Shown here: positions 33,101-41,502 of the stretch, in pieces | Position numbering within the stretch: the first letter of the stretch is position 1 | Layout of the letters: every line of letters begins with the position of its first letter | Origin: a virus | DNA: 58,451 bases | Reading direction: 5' to 3' (one strand) | IMG/VR virus record: IMGVR_UViG_3300047094_002783 | Location: 1 to 58,451 of that record | The notes under the pieces: model-generated | Database searches by the model: none | What the model saw: the letters and a program-made list of their open reading frames with translations, nothing else | Told to the model about the DNA's origin: nothing | Made by a program: the position numbers and the translations under genes

Positions 33101-35572
33101 TTTGGCCTCGATTGTGAAATTCTCCTTACCGAAACGAAAAGCCGGCGACGGCGCGCAAGCAATTGCGTCTTCGATGCCGTCAAAGCGAATAGAAGTGCGC
33201 TCAAAAAAGCCGCCAAGGTCGGGGTAAAGGGCTTGTTCAGTTGAGTATTTGACGTTGCCAAGCGGAATCGGCTGATGAACGAATCGAGAGTAGTCGACAA
33301 AGAAGTTCGTATCAGGAATACCAGTACCTGGCAGATGAAAAACGACAAACTGAGCTAAAGGGTCTGGCTCTATTGCAGGGTCGGGCTTAATTGCTAGCTG
33401 AGGAAATTCGCTAGAGGTTCCACGGCGAATAGCGCTGGATGTTAATTCCCAGGCAAGAATTGAACTGGCGTCAGTAAAGACTGGGTTCCAAGCAGGCGTA
33501 CTTGTATTGAGGACGACTATTAAAGAAACGAACGCGATCGGCACGATGCCGCCGTCGTTTTCGTCAAGATCAAGGGCGACCACGGCCGGCGTAACCTGGC
33601 GGGCCTGCGGGACATTCTCAGAAGTGCCGATAGTAATACTGTAATTCAGTTCATTGGCGACAGTTGTAGGCGCCATGTCGATCTCAAAGCCTACCACTAC
33701 CGTCCCCAGTGCTGGCTGATCGGAAGCAGTAGATGTGGCCAGGATGCCCCACTGGCTAGCAATATTAAACCAAGGCCCAGGCTTGGTGGAAGAGACCTCA
33801 TCAATGCGCCCCGGCAACCCAGTAAAGGTTGTATAGCGATAGGTGAGGTCGCCCTCGTAGTCCCGCGAATAGATGCCATTTGCGTCGCCGTAGTGCAAGG
33901 CCCCTAGGGCGTCAGTTGCTATTAGCGCTCCTCGGGTGAGGTTACTGTTCCCAGCAGCGCTGGTGACGCGCCGACGAATTGTCATATCTGGGGCGAGCTG
34001 CAGCAAGGGAAACCCAGCAGTGAACCTGCGACCTCTAGAGATTGCGCTGCCTCCCGCAATCGTGACAGAGCCATCCGTATGCAGCACTGCGCTGCCGTCG
34101 AAAACAAGGCTAGTGCCGTCAGTGTATTTGTAAAACGTGTTGACGCTGGTAAGGTCGCTATCGCATTCCACAGTCCATGTGTAAGCTGGCTGGCCTCTTT
34201 TGCTGCCAGTTAGTATAAATCGGCCGTCCGCCTTGATCAAAGGGGCGTTAAGAGTGACGCCACTGTCGAAAATAGGTATATGGCCAGTCTGCATGGTGCC
34301 ACCCCTTAACGCGCGAGCCGAAACGGCGGCCCCAGTGTCAAGGTCAAGCGTGATATAGCCAGGAGTGACGCTGACTATGACAACGGCGAATGTAACCCGA
34401 TTCAACGAAGGCTGCAGGGCTACGTCACTGATTTGCTCGATCTCGCTGCCGTTGTCGCTACCTCCAATAATCACAGGATTGATACGAGCTCCAAATTGTC
34501 GCTTCCAAGCAATAACTCCGTCTCGTCCGATGCGAATTGCAAGTAGACCGCCGAAGGCCGCCTGGCTTTGACTGAACAAGAGGAAGTCGCCACCGGTCAA
34601 GGCGAGCACTTTCCAGCCCCGCGTATCATTAGTTAAGCAGTAAATATCAGTAAGACGGCTCCATAGCACCTGTCCATTAGGGGCGCGGTAGGTTACCGCA
34701 AGCCGCCGCTGGCTGCTAGGAGATCCAGGCGGGAGATAGTAAAAAGCGTGAAGGCTGTAATCGGCCTCGCTCAAGGCCACACTGGCGTAGCTAGCGCTGT
34801 CTGTCGCCTCTGTTGGGGTAACAAGCCTGGAGGCCCACATCCTGGGGCCCAGGTTGTTTGAAACCACTGTCGAAGCCCCAAGGCCGCCGCGGCCGGCAAG
34901 AAAAGCGCCAGACAGGCTGCGCAGAGGCTCGCGCACTGAAAGCTTGCCCGTTAGCGCGCCCCTGCCGGCGAGGAAGCCGCCGACGAGAGGGCGATCGCGG
35001 CGGCCCGAGAACAGGCCCGAGCCTGGCGCCCGGAGTTGGCCGAGGCCGGTGAGCGCGCCGCTAAGGCGGGCAACAGCCACGCGCAAACGAGTGTACTGCC
35101 CAAGTCCGCCGCGGCCAGCGAGATTGGCGTGCAACCTGGTGGTCGGGTTGACCCGCAGGACCAACTCGAAAGGCGTTGACTGCCACTGGGAGCAGGAAAC
35201 CACCACGGTGTATTTCCCGGGCGGGAAAGGAGCCAGCGCCTCGTCAGCGTCGATGCTGTTGACAATGTCGACACCACGGGCGTTGCCGCGATCGTCTAAG
35301 CCGATACTGCCGGACTCCGAGCGCAGGGAGGCGGAGACAAAGCGAGCGGTCCACTTGCTGCCTGTGACGGTCTGGACCTGGATGGCACCAGGCGCAAGTA
35401 GCTGGAAAGAGAAAAACAGGCTTTGAGAGCCAGCTTCGGCGCCGATGAAGCCGGACAGGTGGGCCTTGATGTCGGTGATCGCCCCGAGGTCCTTGCTGTC
35501 GCGCAGCGAATCGAAGCGAACCAGCTCAGGTCGGTTGAACGATGGGGCGCCATCCTGCGACCAATTCGTCAT
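30164..35572 (-). CDS. Giant multidomain adhesin/tail protein with LamG and discoidin-like domains, 1802 aa
   Basis: Domains in order (approximate residues): N-terminal beta domain 1-135 shared with the downstream-strand neighbour (SIGLDD...LVLRVNP); G-x-G-x-L modules 150-235 (LAGRGGLG, LAGRGALTG); a propeller-like beta region 240-650; LamG-like domains near 780-970 (FTIEAKIF), 1040-1200 (FTISMWAKR) and 1430-1570 (LTVEMDIF); an F5/8 type C-like domain 1225-1360 (ARYWRLVDLRPYQGSSGVFS, DGLRLATAG); G-x-G-x-L again near 1605-1630; and a C-terminal beta domain. The repeated lectin-like folds point to binding of host surface glycans. Confidence 0.8.
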   Translation of the reverse strand: MTNWSQDGAPSFNRPELVRFDSLRDSKDLGAITDIKAHLSGFIGAEAGSQSLFFSFQLLAPGAIQVQTVTGSKWTARFVSASLRSESGSIGLDDRGNARGVDIVNSIDADEALAPFPPGKYTVVVSCSQWQSTPFELVLRVNPTTRLHANLAGRGGLGQYTRLRVAVARLSGALTGLGQLRAPGSGLFSGRRDRPLVGGFLAGRGALTGKLSVREPLRSLSGAFLAGRGGLGASTVVSNNLGPRMWASRLVTPTEATDSASYASVALSEADYSLHAFYYLPPGSPSSQRRLAVTYRAPNGQVLWSRLTDIYCLTNDTRGWKVLALTGGDFLLFSQSQAAFGGLLAIRIGRDGVIAWKRQFGARINPVIIGGSDNGSEIEQISDVALQPSLNRVTFAVVIVSVTPGYITLDLDTGAAVSARALRGGTMQTGHIPIFDSGVTLNAPLIKADGRFILTGSKRGQPAYTWTVECDSDLTSVNTFYKYTDGTSLVFDGSAVLHTDGSVTIAGGSAISRGRRFTAGFPLLQLAPDMTIRRRVTSAAGNSNLTRGALIATDALGALHYGDANGIYSRDYEGDLTYRYTTFTGLPGRIDEVSSTKPGPWFNIASQWGILATSTASDQPALGTVVVGFEIDMAPTTVANELNYSITIGTSENVPQARQVTPAVVALDLDENDGGIVPIAFVSLIVVLNTSTPAWNPVFTDASSILAWELTSSAIRRGTSSEFPQLAIKPDPAIEPDPLAQFVVFHLPGTGIPDTNFFVDYSRFVHQPIPLGNVKYSTEQALYPDLGGFFERTSIRFDGIEDAIACAPSPAFRFGKENFTIEAKIFRLNSNPCVLFSNSQVGDPGAHSNSFYLALDANGILEIFSAGRGRLSLAFSGSPRRTVPYGAWSHVALTREDQVWRVHVNGQVDSAAWRYDLDLSAGALLIGRGTQIPTDGNWSSGNGIPAGANYFPFTGFMADIRITKEAARYHRNFQPRAAPIQYLPAGPPASSPAGTEPAETGAATPDLAFNRVLLFARMNGNDNVFRDSGPYDHSLIPFGNVTQIPGGKWGGSQGAFDSFGDWVEVPTNPVLALGTGDFTISMWAKRTGEGQEADFFQALLDSRTTEPESQFCLRINRSVTGRQLCLYVGGAIRILGQPMAINVRYHVAVVRRSGITSLYMNGVPAGNTWADATNYTSTSWTIGRARFAAGADQWYFQGHLNDVRIERGALYDGAFIPPTAPTGSPPSATARYWRLVDLRPYQGSSGVFSLSEIALHRGRDRLPGTTTTSLPAPSSGLLVSTQDLSATLNCDWGRAPMEQIGSWIQIDAGAPVTADGLRLATAGQSAQGVSGFTLQYSSDGANWATLGHVASIPLSDSVLGPRLGFVPLPGPPTDIVDADFDRVVLLLRGNIPNALATDSGPRRLTVDNVNVSASAIESAQGGQSMLFSAASGSYLTLGATGGDTGRRSVYFSFGAGALTVEMDIFPLTVPANYFSLFNTNAIGDSASYANGFQWVLTSAMKLDLYINGAFRGVSLGSVSLRQWSRLRLSRDSTGIWRYNINGVVDSTTFANTVDLSSRAFTIGRDGADTGAPYFYNGYMDEVKVTRGLARGNTIRITNLAWTPSARGRLIGGLVTGRAMHSILFARGRLSGTLATVAVDGSQSAASITSLPDASLPLTGFERVAMDQAGATVSAGGFVTGQTYRIAGVGSTDFRPIGAASNTIGLIFKATGPGTGNGTAVVIRTVDAAIRDIAGLAAAASVVEFDTTGTPNTIYVGRAPVGTDRTAAGWTVERTTFTAQGIKVGETLTATGAWTARTSLAYA

Positions 35573-35632
35573 GCTCCCCGAAACGCCCTGGTGGTCAGGC
35601 CATTCTGGCAGTGCTGCAACATGCGCCCCGCG

Positions 35633-37879
35633 TCAAGTGGCGCTCAGGGTCGCGATCAACCGCCCTTGGCCGGTGGCTCTGGCCAGCGGAAACTCGTTTG
35701 GCGGCTTGGAACTGAGCCAGGGGCGGCCAAGGGACCCTCGGCCGGTCAGTCGAGTCGGGGGTCGGTTGAGCTGGCTGCGATCAAGGCCGCCCGCGCCAGC
35801 AAGGAAGCCGCGCAGGAGCCGCTGCACGATCGTGAGATCGGGAGCAACAGTGAGAGTTGCCCTCAGCTGGCCCCGAGCTTTGAGTCGGCCGCGAGGGCCC
35901 CAAGCCAAATCGCTCATGAGTTGCCCTCGGCCGTGCTGGACGACGCGCAACCGGCGGGTCTGCTGGGCAATGAGCACCCCCAGCGCCAGCCCGCCCCGTC
36001 CGGCCAGGGGGCGCGGGCGCCCGCCGTTGAGAGTACCGCTTTGCGGTCGCTCAGGCGGGGCGACCGAAAGATCCTCATCACTGAAGCCCAATCCTTGGAG
36101 CTTCAGGCGGCAGTAGGCGCCGTTGCCCCAGTCATAGGACAGCAGCACCGAAGGCGCCTCGGTGCGGAACAACCGGTCAGCACTCAGGGCTAATCCCTGG
36201 GCCGCCAGCGACCAGCGAGGGTCGGCTGCGCTGACTTCCGTGTCAGTTCTCGCAGGCAAGGGGCCGTTCCAGCGTCCGTAGCGCAATAGCTGATCGCCAG
36301 GGGCCTGGTAGGACCCGGTGGCGGTTCCTGTGACGCGATAGCCACCATCCCTCAGCCAGAGGCTGAGAATCGGCAGCCCGTCAGGGCGGTCCGGAATGTT
36401 GGCGATCACGAAGCCAGTGGCCTTGGGGTCATAGTCCGCCTTGGCGGCAATGGCCGAAAAATCCTCCAGGGTCCGGTAGATCGCCATCGAACTCATCAAG
36501 GTGTCAGCGGCCAGTAGACGGGTCATGCCGTAACTGAGAAGCAGTCCCGCGGCGCGTTCGCTGGGGTCAGCCCCGAAGACGACGTCGCCCGGCGCCGGTG
36601 GACGAGCTTCGGCGACAAAGACGGGGAAGAGGATCCGCAAAGGCGGCAGGCGAAACGAGGGCCCAGGCACCCGGACCGCGCGCTCCACCAGCTGCTGATC
36701 CAGGGGCGGCAGGACCGTATCGAGCTGCAGCAGTAGGGCGGACGGAGGGTTCTGCAGCCGCCGCAGCGCCAGTCCGTCGGTGACGAAGGTGTTGACCCGC
36801 CGGCGGTGAAACCAGGAGCGGCGTCGATTGCTCACGATCAGCCGGGGAGAGACAGGCAGTGCGTCGTCAACGTCAAGAATGACGTCGTTGTTCCACGCCA
36901 AAGTTTCCTCGAGGTGCAGCACCAAGCAGCGGCTTGCGTCGAGAGGTAAGGAGACCAAGACCTCGCGGCGATGGCGGCCGTTGGTGAGATCCAAATAAGG
37001 CACCCCTGGGGCGTCTGGGGAGACCTGGGCGCGGAGCGCAGGCGGGGCGACGCCGAGTTCTGGGTAGGCCCCGTAAATGTCGTAGGCGCGGTCCGAAAAG
37101 ATCGTGCGACGCCCGGCATTGAAGCGGAAGTCAGGCAGGGCCAGCTCGGAAGTGATGTACCCCGGCAGGATGTCGCTCAATTCAAGGGTGGTCCAATTCA
37201 CTCCGCTTGCAGCTCCCAGGCGCAGGCGCCCGCTTGGGCCTGTTTGACGGATAAACCAAACGTGGCCCAACCCCGCCGGCGGCGGCTCCTTGTAGCTGGG
37301 GAGCACTTGCAGGCCAGCCCGCAGGCCGGCGGCGCCTGTGCCTCGCCAGAGCAGAGAATCGACAGGCTGCAGGGAAGCCCTCAGTCCACCGCGAGCGCGG
37401 AAAAAGACCTCTGGTCTTGCGGTAGACAGCCTGCCGCGCAGTCGCCCCTGTCCTGCCGCTGCTAGGCGCGGGCTCTCCAGAGCGAAAGAGTCCAGCTGGA
37501 GAGCAAAGGGGGCCTCTTGCCACTGGCTGGTGCTAATGACAACGCGGTAGTCGCCGGCAGGAAGGCGCCTGCGGGCCTCGTCGGCCGGAGTATTGAGCGC
37601 ATTGACGAAAACCGCCCGGCCGTCGTCCGCCAGAGCAATCCCGTGGCCGCTTGCGTCTTGCAACGCTGCGTCGACAAAACGATCAGTGAATGGCGAGAGC
37701 GGCAGAAGCCGCACGAAAACGGTCGCCGGGCGCGGCAGCTGAAAGGCCAGCAGCAAGGTGGCAGCGCCACTGCTCTCGCCGATCGTCCCGCGCTGGACGC
37801 TGGACTGAGTGGTCAGCGGTCCCAGGTCCCGCCAGGGCCTGCCCCCTCCCTGGCCTGCCATTGAGGACTGCGCCGGCAT
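35633..37879 (-). CDS. Tail protein with G-x-G-x-L modules, 748 aa
   Basis: ATG at 37879 overlaps the upstream stop by one base. Residues 1-132 match the N-terminus of the 1802-aa protein (ISTSQWQEAPFALQL versus VSCSQWQSTPFELVL). G-x-G-x-L modules lie at ~140-200 (AAGQGRLRGRL, RARGGLRASL) and in a cluster at ~620-746 (LAGRGGLAL, HGRGQLMS, LTGRGSLGR). The part between (200-600) is beta-rich with repeated hydrophobic strands and no enzyme motif. It is probably a tail hub or spike-anchoring protein. Confidence 0.7.
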   Translation of the reverse strand: MPAQSSMAGQGGGRPWRDLGPLTTQSSVQRGTIGESSGAATLLLAFQLPRPATVFVRLLPLSPFTDRFVDAALQDASGHGIALADDGRAVFVNALNTPADEARRRLPAGDYRVVISTSQWQEAPFALQLDSFALESPRLAAAGQGRLRGRLSTARPEVFFRARGGLRASLQPVDSLLWRGTGAAGLRAGLQVLPSYKEPPPAGLGHVWFIRQTGPSGRLRLGAASGVNWTTLELSDILPGYITSELALPDFRFNAGRRTIFSDRAYDIYGAYPELGVAPPALRAQVSPDAPGVPYLDLTNGRHRREVLVSLPLDASRCLVLHLEETLAWNNDVILDVDDALPVSPRLIVSNRRRSWFHRRRVNTFVTDGLALRRLQNPPSALLLQLDTVLPPLDQQLVERAVRVPGPSFRLPPLRILFPVFVAEARPPAPGDVVFGADPSERAAGLLLSYGMTRLLAADTLMSSMAIYRTLEDFSAIAAKADYDPKATGFVIANIPDRPDGLPILSLWLRDGGYRVTGTATGSYQAPGDQLLRYGRWNGPLPARTDTEVSAADPRWSLAAQGLALSADRLFRTEAPSVLLSYDWGNGAYCRLKLQGLGFSDEDLSVAPPERPQSGTLNGGRPRPLAGRGGLALGVLIAQQTRRLRVVQHGRGQLMSDLAWGPRGRLKARGQLRATLTVAPDLTIVQRLLRGFLAGAGGLDRSQLNRPPTRLTGRGSLGRPWLSSKPPNEFPLARATGQGRLIATLSAT

Positions 37880-39073
37880 CAAAGGCCAGCGTAAAGGGCA
37901 CGAGCGCCCGGGGCTGCGGGCCTCAAGCGATAGGCCATGCTGCGGTGCACAAGAGGACGAATTTGGCGCACGAGAGTGTCAGCCTGCCACTGATCAAAAG
38001 CCAGGGACATTTGCAGGCGCGGCCCTGGCGCGATGCGGCCCGGGGTTCCAAGACTCTCGATCCAGCCGAGGATCTCAACGTCGCTAGGCCCAGGGCCGAA
38101 CAGGCGCAGCTTGGCGCTTTGCGGATTGCGTTCTCCCTCGTCAAGCCAAGCAGCAGCCAGCCCCGGCAGCCCGGCAGCGACCAGGGCCTCGCTGGTGATG
38201 CGACGGCGGTCGCGGGGGTAGAGGAGATCGTAAGCGCCCCAGAGTTCAGGGCAGGTAAACTCGGCAACCAGGTCGTCGTAGACCGAATCGGCACTGAGCC
38301 GATTCCAGTGCACCTTGAAGCTGCCCGGCTGGGGATGAAGGCGCCTGAGCATCCTCACCTGGTGGTCCAGGTAGGTCTGCTCAAGCTCCGAGCGGCGGAG
38401 TTTGAGCCAGGGGCGCGAGCGCTTGCCGCGCAGGTCTAGCTGCCCCTTGGTCCCCAAGCAGTAGCAGATCACACGGGTCGCAAACGGGATCGCGGTCATT
38501 GAGAAGCTGGAGGAAAAGGTGGCGGCGCGAGGCGGGGCTGTAGTCAAGCAACTGCTCAGCAGCCTTGGCGGCATTGGTCGGGTCCAAGAGCAGGGCAAGG
38601 CGCCGGCCGCGCAGACGGGCTCGGCAGTCGACACCCAGAATGGTCTTGATCCACTGAGCCAGCAGGACAGCCTCTTCCGCGTGGCGGGCCACGGAGCCAA
38701 GCTCGAAACCGCGGGGGGTGCGGCGGCCGTGATCGCTGAACAGCCAGGCAATCGCTCGGGCACCGCAGAGCTCCAGGCAAGCCGAGGAGATCCGGCGGCT
38801 GCCGCGGGGTACGAAGAGGTTGTAGAGGGGCCGAAGACGATCGCTGGTGATTTTGAAGCGCAGCCCTGGCGATTGAATAGTCCCTGGAGAGACCTGGGCG
38901 GTTGTCGGGAAAAAATGCTGAATTTCGGCAACCTTTTCGTGGAAGTAGGCGGCCTGGCGCTGGGAGCCAGACCAGACGATCTCGATGTAACTGACCGTGG
39001 GGCGGCGTAACAGGTAGAAGCTGCCGCTGGAGACAAGGACAGAAGACAGGCCGCGAGCCTGGTCTGGCGTCAT
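37879..39073 (-). pseudogene. LAGLIDADG_2-like protein split by a +1 frameshift
   Basis: Two related halves are visible. The first (from ATG at 39073) reads like a LAGLIDADG_2 domain: LSSVLVSSGSFYLLRRP, LRPLYNLFVPRGSRRIS, AIAWLFSDHGRR, LAQWIKTILGVD. The second is in the +1 frame: GQLDLRGKRSRPWLKLRRSE, LLYPRDRRRITSEALVAAGL, AAAWLDEGER and a final IRPLVHRSMAYRLRP, a typical domain end. Removing one base from the CCCC run at 38443-38446 (minus-strand GGGG) fuses them as LLLLGDQGQLDLRG. The first catalytic D-G appears as S-G, so activity is doubtful. It may be a decayed free-standing endonuclease or a domesticated tail-operon protein. Confidence 0.55.
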
Positions 39074-39094
39074 GCAAGTTTTCCCGATTCACCA

Positions 39095-39109
39095 GTCTTA
39101 GATTAAGAC
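39095..39109 (+). promoter_or_regulatory. Palindromic TAGATT element before the major capsid gene
   Basis: GTCTTA-GAT-TAAGAC is a perfect inverted repeat containing TAGATT, 34 bases before the capsid start and between divergent genes. It may be a promoter core or operator. Confidence 0.35.
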
Positions 39110-39138
39110 AGATCACGCGACACGGGAGACGCCACGCC

Positions 39139-40287
39139 ATGTGGATCGACAACGATTTTCCAAAATTGCTTGGGGTTGAACTCCACCGGCCTCACCCGAG
39201 CTATGTGGTGGAAATGGTGTCGGCTCCCCTGGTCGTTTGGGATTGGGGTAAATCTCCCGGTCAGACCGTGCAGTTGGACCGCTACCGGTTCTGGGGGAAC
39301 CCCGGCACCAAGGACAGCCGCAAGCGCACCGCTGACCAGACCCTTGGCACGGCTTCCTCCCGGAATATCGTCAAGGACAAAGTGCTGGTGAGCCTCGAGG
39401 AGTACACCGGCCCCGCCGACCCGAACGACCCCGCCGCGCCTTCGACCTTCAAGGTGGCCCGCGAGACCCTGCTCACCGGTCAGCGACTGCTGCTCGATTA
39501 CGGGAATATCAATATGTTCCACCAGAGCATCGGTTCGATGACCATGCTCGATGATTACCGCCGCTGGAAGGACCGCGTCTTCTCCGACGAACTGTTCAAG
39601 GCTGAGTCCAACGGCCCGGCCAGTTCCACCAGGGGTGGCTACTACTACCCTGGCGCCAAGGTTCGCGCTGCCAGCGCACCATTTCTCACCTACGCCGGCA
39701 CCGGCACCGACACCGGCAAATTCTCGGTCGTCAACGACTTGCTGCCTGTAGTTAAAGACATGGGCGAGCGGAATGTACCCCGCTTCGACGATGGCTATTA
39801 CAGGGCCATCTACGCGCCAACCGCGGGCATGCACCTTCGTCAGGACAAGGATTTCCGGGAAGTCGCTCGCTACCCCGGCAATGGGGTGATCGATCCGATG
39901 AATCCGTCATTGCATCCCAACGCCCACAACTTCCTGGGCATGGGCCCCGCTTACGGGCAAGCCGGTTCGATCAACGGTCAGCAAACCTCGCCCACGGGCT
40001 TCCTTTTTGAAGGCGTCCGCTGGTTCGAGTCGACCAATCTGGCAGCCAAGAGCCTCCAGGCGACGATCACCAGTGCGTCGATCACCAACGCTGTGACCCC
40101 TACGGCTCCGATTTTGTTCTTCGGGCCCCAGTCGGTCGGCGTCGGCATCGGCGGCAAGGATGCCCAAATCCTGCTCAGCAACGATGACGACTTCGGACGT
40201 TTCATCATCATGGTGTGGAGCCTCTTCGGAGCGTTTGAACTTCTGAACAGGGATTTCGTGACGGTTGCCTACTCCTTCGTTTACTGA
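39139..40287 (+). CDS. Major capsid protein, N4 gp56-like family
   Basis: The 382-residue product begins MWIDNDFPKLLGVELHRPHP. A characteristic middle segment (LLPVVKDMGERNVPRFDDGY, then YRAIYAPTAGMHLRQDKDF and REVARYPG) matches the N4 gp56-type HK97-fold capsid family. The C-terminus (FFGPQSVGVGIGGKDAQILL ... VWSLFGAFELLNRDFVTVAY) is the usual end of this family. It assembles into the icosahedral shell on the scaffold. It is placed ~19 kb away from the portal because the leftward tail block lies between them. Confidence 0.85.
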   Translation: MWIDNDFPKLLGVELHRPHPSYVVEMVSAPLVVWDWGKSPGQTVQLDRYRFWGNPGTKDSRKRTADQTLGTASSRNIVKDKVLVSLEEYTGPADPNDPAAPSTFKVARETLLTGQRLLLDYGNINMFHQSIGSMTMLDDYRRWKDRVFSDELFKAESNGPASSTRGGYYYPGAKVRAASAPFLTYAGTGTDTGKFSVVNDLLPVVKDMGERNVPRFDDGYYRAIYAPTAGMHLRQDKDFREVARYPGNGVIDPMNPSLHPNAHNFLGMGPAYGQAGSINGQQTSPTGFLFEGVRWFESTNLAAKSLQATITSASITNAVTPTAPILFFGPQSVGVGIGGKDAQILLSNDDDFGRFIIMVWSLFGAFELLNRDFVTVAYSFVY

Positions 40288-40332
40288 TATCTCCCGCTAA
40301 TCCTTATTCACCACTTGTAGGCGATCCTTCTC

Positions 40333-40971
40333 ATGGCCAAGACCATCTACCCGGGCAACTACGTCAATCGCCTGTCGGGCTACCAAAACCAGGCCGTGCT
40401 TGCCGAGCCTGGCCGGGCCTTCTATCAGGTTCTCGGCTACGCCCTGATTACCGCCACTGGCGCCAACAGCTGGCCCATCACAATCCCCAGCCCCGATCTA
40501 AGGGCCGACGACAAACCTCGTCCCGATCGGGTCGGCTTGGTGATTCCTATTGGCGCCCAGCTGTACTCGATCGGTTTCCGAATCCCGGACATGCGCCGGG
40601 ACCGCTCGGTTGGCGTCGCCACCAGTGGCCTAGTCGGTACCAACACCAATCGACTGAAGCTGGCGGACGCGGTGGCCAACGACAACACGATCACCGCCGC
40701 CAACGTGGCCACCAGCTCAGCTCTAGCTCCGGTGGCCTCGGCTACCATCACCCCCCGGCAGGTGCGTCAAAGCCTGATCACCCCTGTCGCTCTGACAGCT
40801 GCTGAGACCTTGCTGCTGATGACCACCGACAGCACCGGCACCGTGGCTGGCTCTAACCTGACATCCGACCTGATTGGCGGCACCCCGATCATCGTCGAGG
40901 TCAACTACATGCTCGATGACGACGTGGCTGGCCTCGAAGACGTCAAGCTGCCATTCCGGGTTGAGAACTGA
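40333..40971 (+). CDS. Probable capsid-associated protein, 212 aa
   Basis: It directly follows the capsid gene and starts MAKTIYPGNYVNRLSGYQNQ. Beta-rich segments (LITATGANSWPITIPSP; PIGAQLYSIGFRIPDMRRDR) and an Ala/Thr-rich middle are followed by IIVEVNYMLDD near the end. Position and composition suggest a head decoration or completion protein. A strong terminator follows the gene. Confidence 0.65.
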   Translation: MAKTIYPGNYVNRLSGYQNQAVLAEPGRAFYQVLGYALITATGANSWPITIPSPDLRADDKPRPDRVGLVIPIGAQLYSIGFRIPDMRRDRSVGVATSGLVGTNTNRLKLADAVANDNTITAANVATSSALAPVASATITPRQVRQSLITPVALTAAETLLLMTTDSTGTVAGSNLTSDLIGGTPIIVEVNYMLDDDVAGLEDVKLPFRVEN

Positions 40972-40997
40972 GTCTTGCGCCAGGCTCAGTAAGATAA

Positions 40998-41027
40998 GGG
41001 CACTCGATGCGTCGGGTGCCCTTTTTT
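40998..41027 (+). terminator. Strong Rho-independent terminator after the capsid genes
   Basis: GGGCAC...GTGCCC stem with a TCGATGCGTCGG loop followed directly by six T residues, on the plus strand. It ends the capsid transcription unit and overlaps the region just before the next start codon. Confidence 0.85.
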
Positions 41028-41039
41028 ATGCCTGCCGCC

Positions 41040-41468
41040 ATGGCTCTCGTCAAAGACACGACCACCGGCCAGATCGTCGAGTTCATCGGCTATCACGACG
41101 TTGACTTCGCGATGGTCAAGACCAACGACGGCCGCACTTACTACCCGCAATTGACAAACCTGCTCTTCTTCGAACCAGGCGCAGGAACCAGCACCGATGG
41201 CCCCCAGCCTCAAAAAACAGCAGCCCAGCAGGCCGAGGATGAGATTCCGTCGAGCGCTATTCCTCCTGAAACCCGGATCAACCTCAATGCCGCCAGCGCT
41301 GAACAGCTGGTGGCTCTCAGGGGCATTGGCTACGCTACGGCGAAAAAGATCGTTGACTTGCGCAACTCCCTGCCTGGTGAGCGTTTCACCAACCTGGATC
41401 AACTGCGCGGAATCGAACGAGTCGAGTGGAACGAAGTGCTAAAGCAAGACCAGTTCTTCGTTGGCTGA
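41040..41468 (+). CDS. Small protein with C-terminal ComEA-like helix-hairpin-helix
   Basis: ATG at 41040 is preferred (41028 is an alternative); the longer frame begins inside the terminator. Residues 1-50 form a small beta part (IVEFIGYHDVDFAMVKTNDG RTYY, cut at 20). The last ~65 residues contain INLNAASAEQLVALRGIGYA, then T-A-K-K-I-V-D-L-R and NLDQLRGIERV, the double helix-hairpin-helix of ComEA/competence-type DNA-binding proteins. In a head-tail gene cluster it may touch DNA at the portal or stabilise packaged DNA; that is inference. Confidence 0.75.
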   Translation: MALVKDTTTGQIVEFIGYHDVDFAMVKTNDGRTYYPQLTNLLFFEPGAGTSTDGPQPQKTAAQQAEDEIPSSAIPPETRINLNAASAEQLVALRGIGYATAKKIVDLRNSLPGERFTNLDQLRGIERVEWNEVLKQDQFFVG

Positions 41469-41472
41469 GCCC

Positions 41473-41478
41473 TAGACT
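41473..41478 (+). promoter_or_regulatory. TAGACT motif
   Basis: TAGACT lies 24 bases upstream of the next start codon, immediately after the stop of the HhH gene. Confidence 0.3.
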
Positions 41479-41502
41479 GGCCTTGCACCCTCTGTGGGGT
41501 CG

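Noticed and set aside
34854-35426. 190-codon plus-strand frame opposite the 1802-aa gene
   Set aside because: Arg/Pro/Ala-rich antisense shadow of the G-x-G-x-L region.
37690-38439. Plus-strand frames opposite the LAGLIDADG-like gene
   Set aside because: Antisense shadows; the minus strand shows domain-like sequence in both halves.
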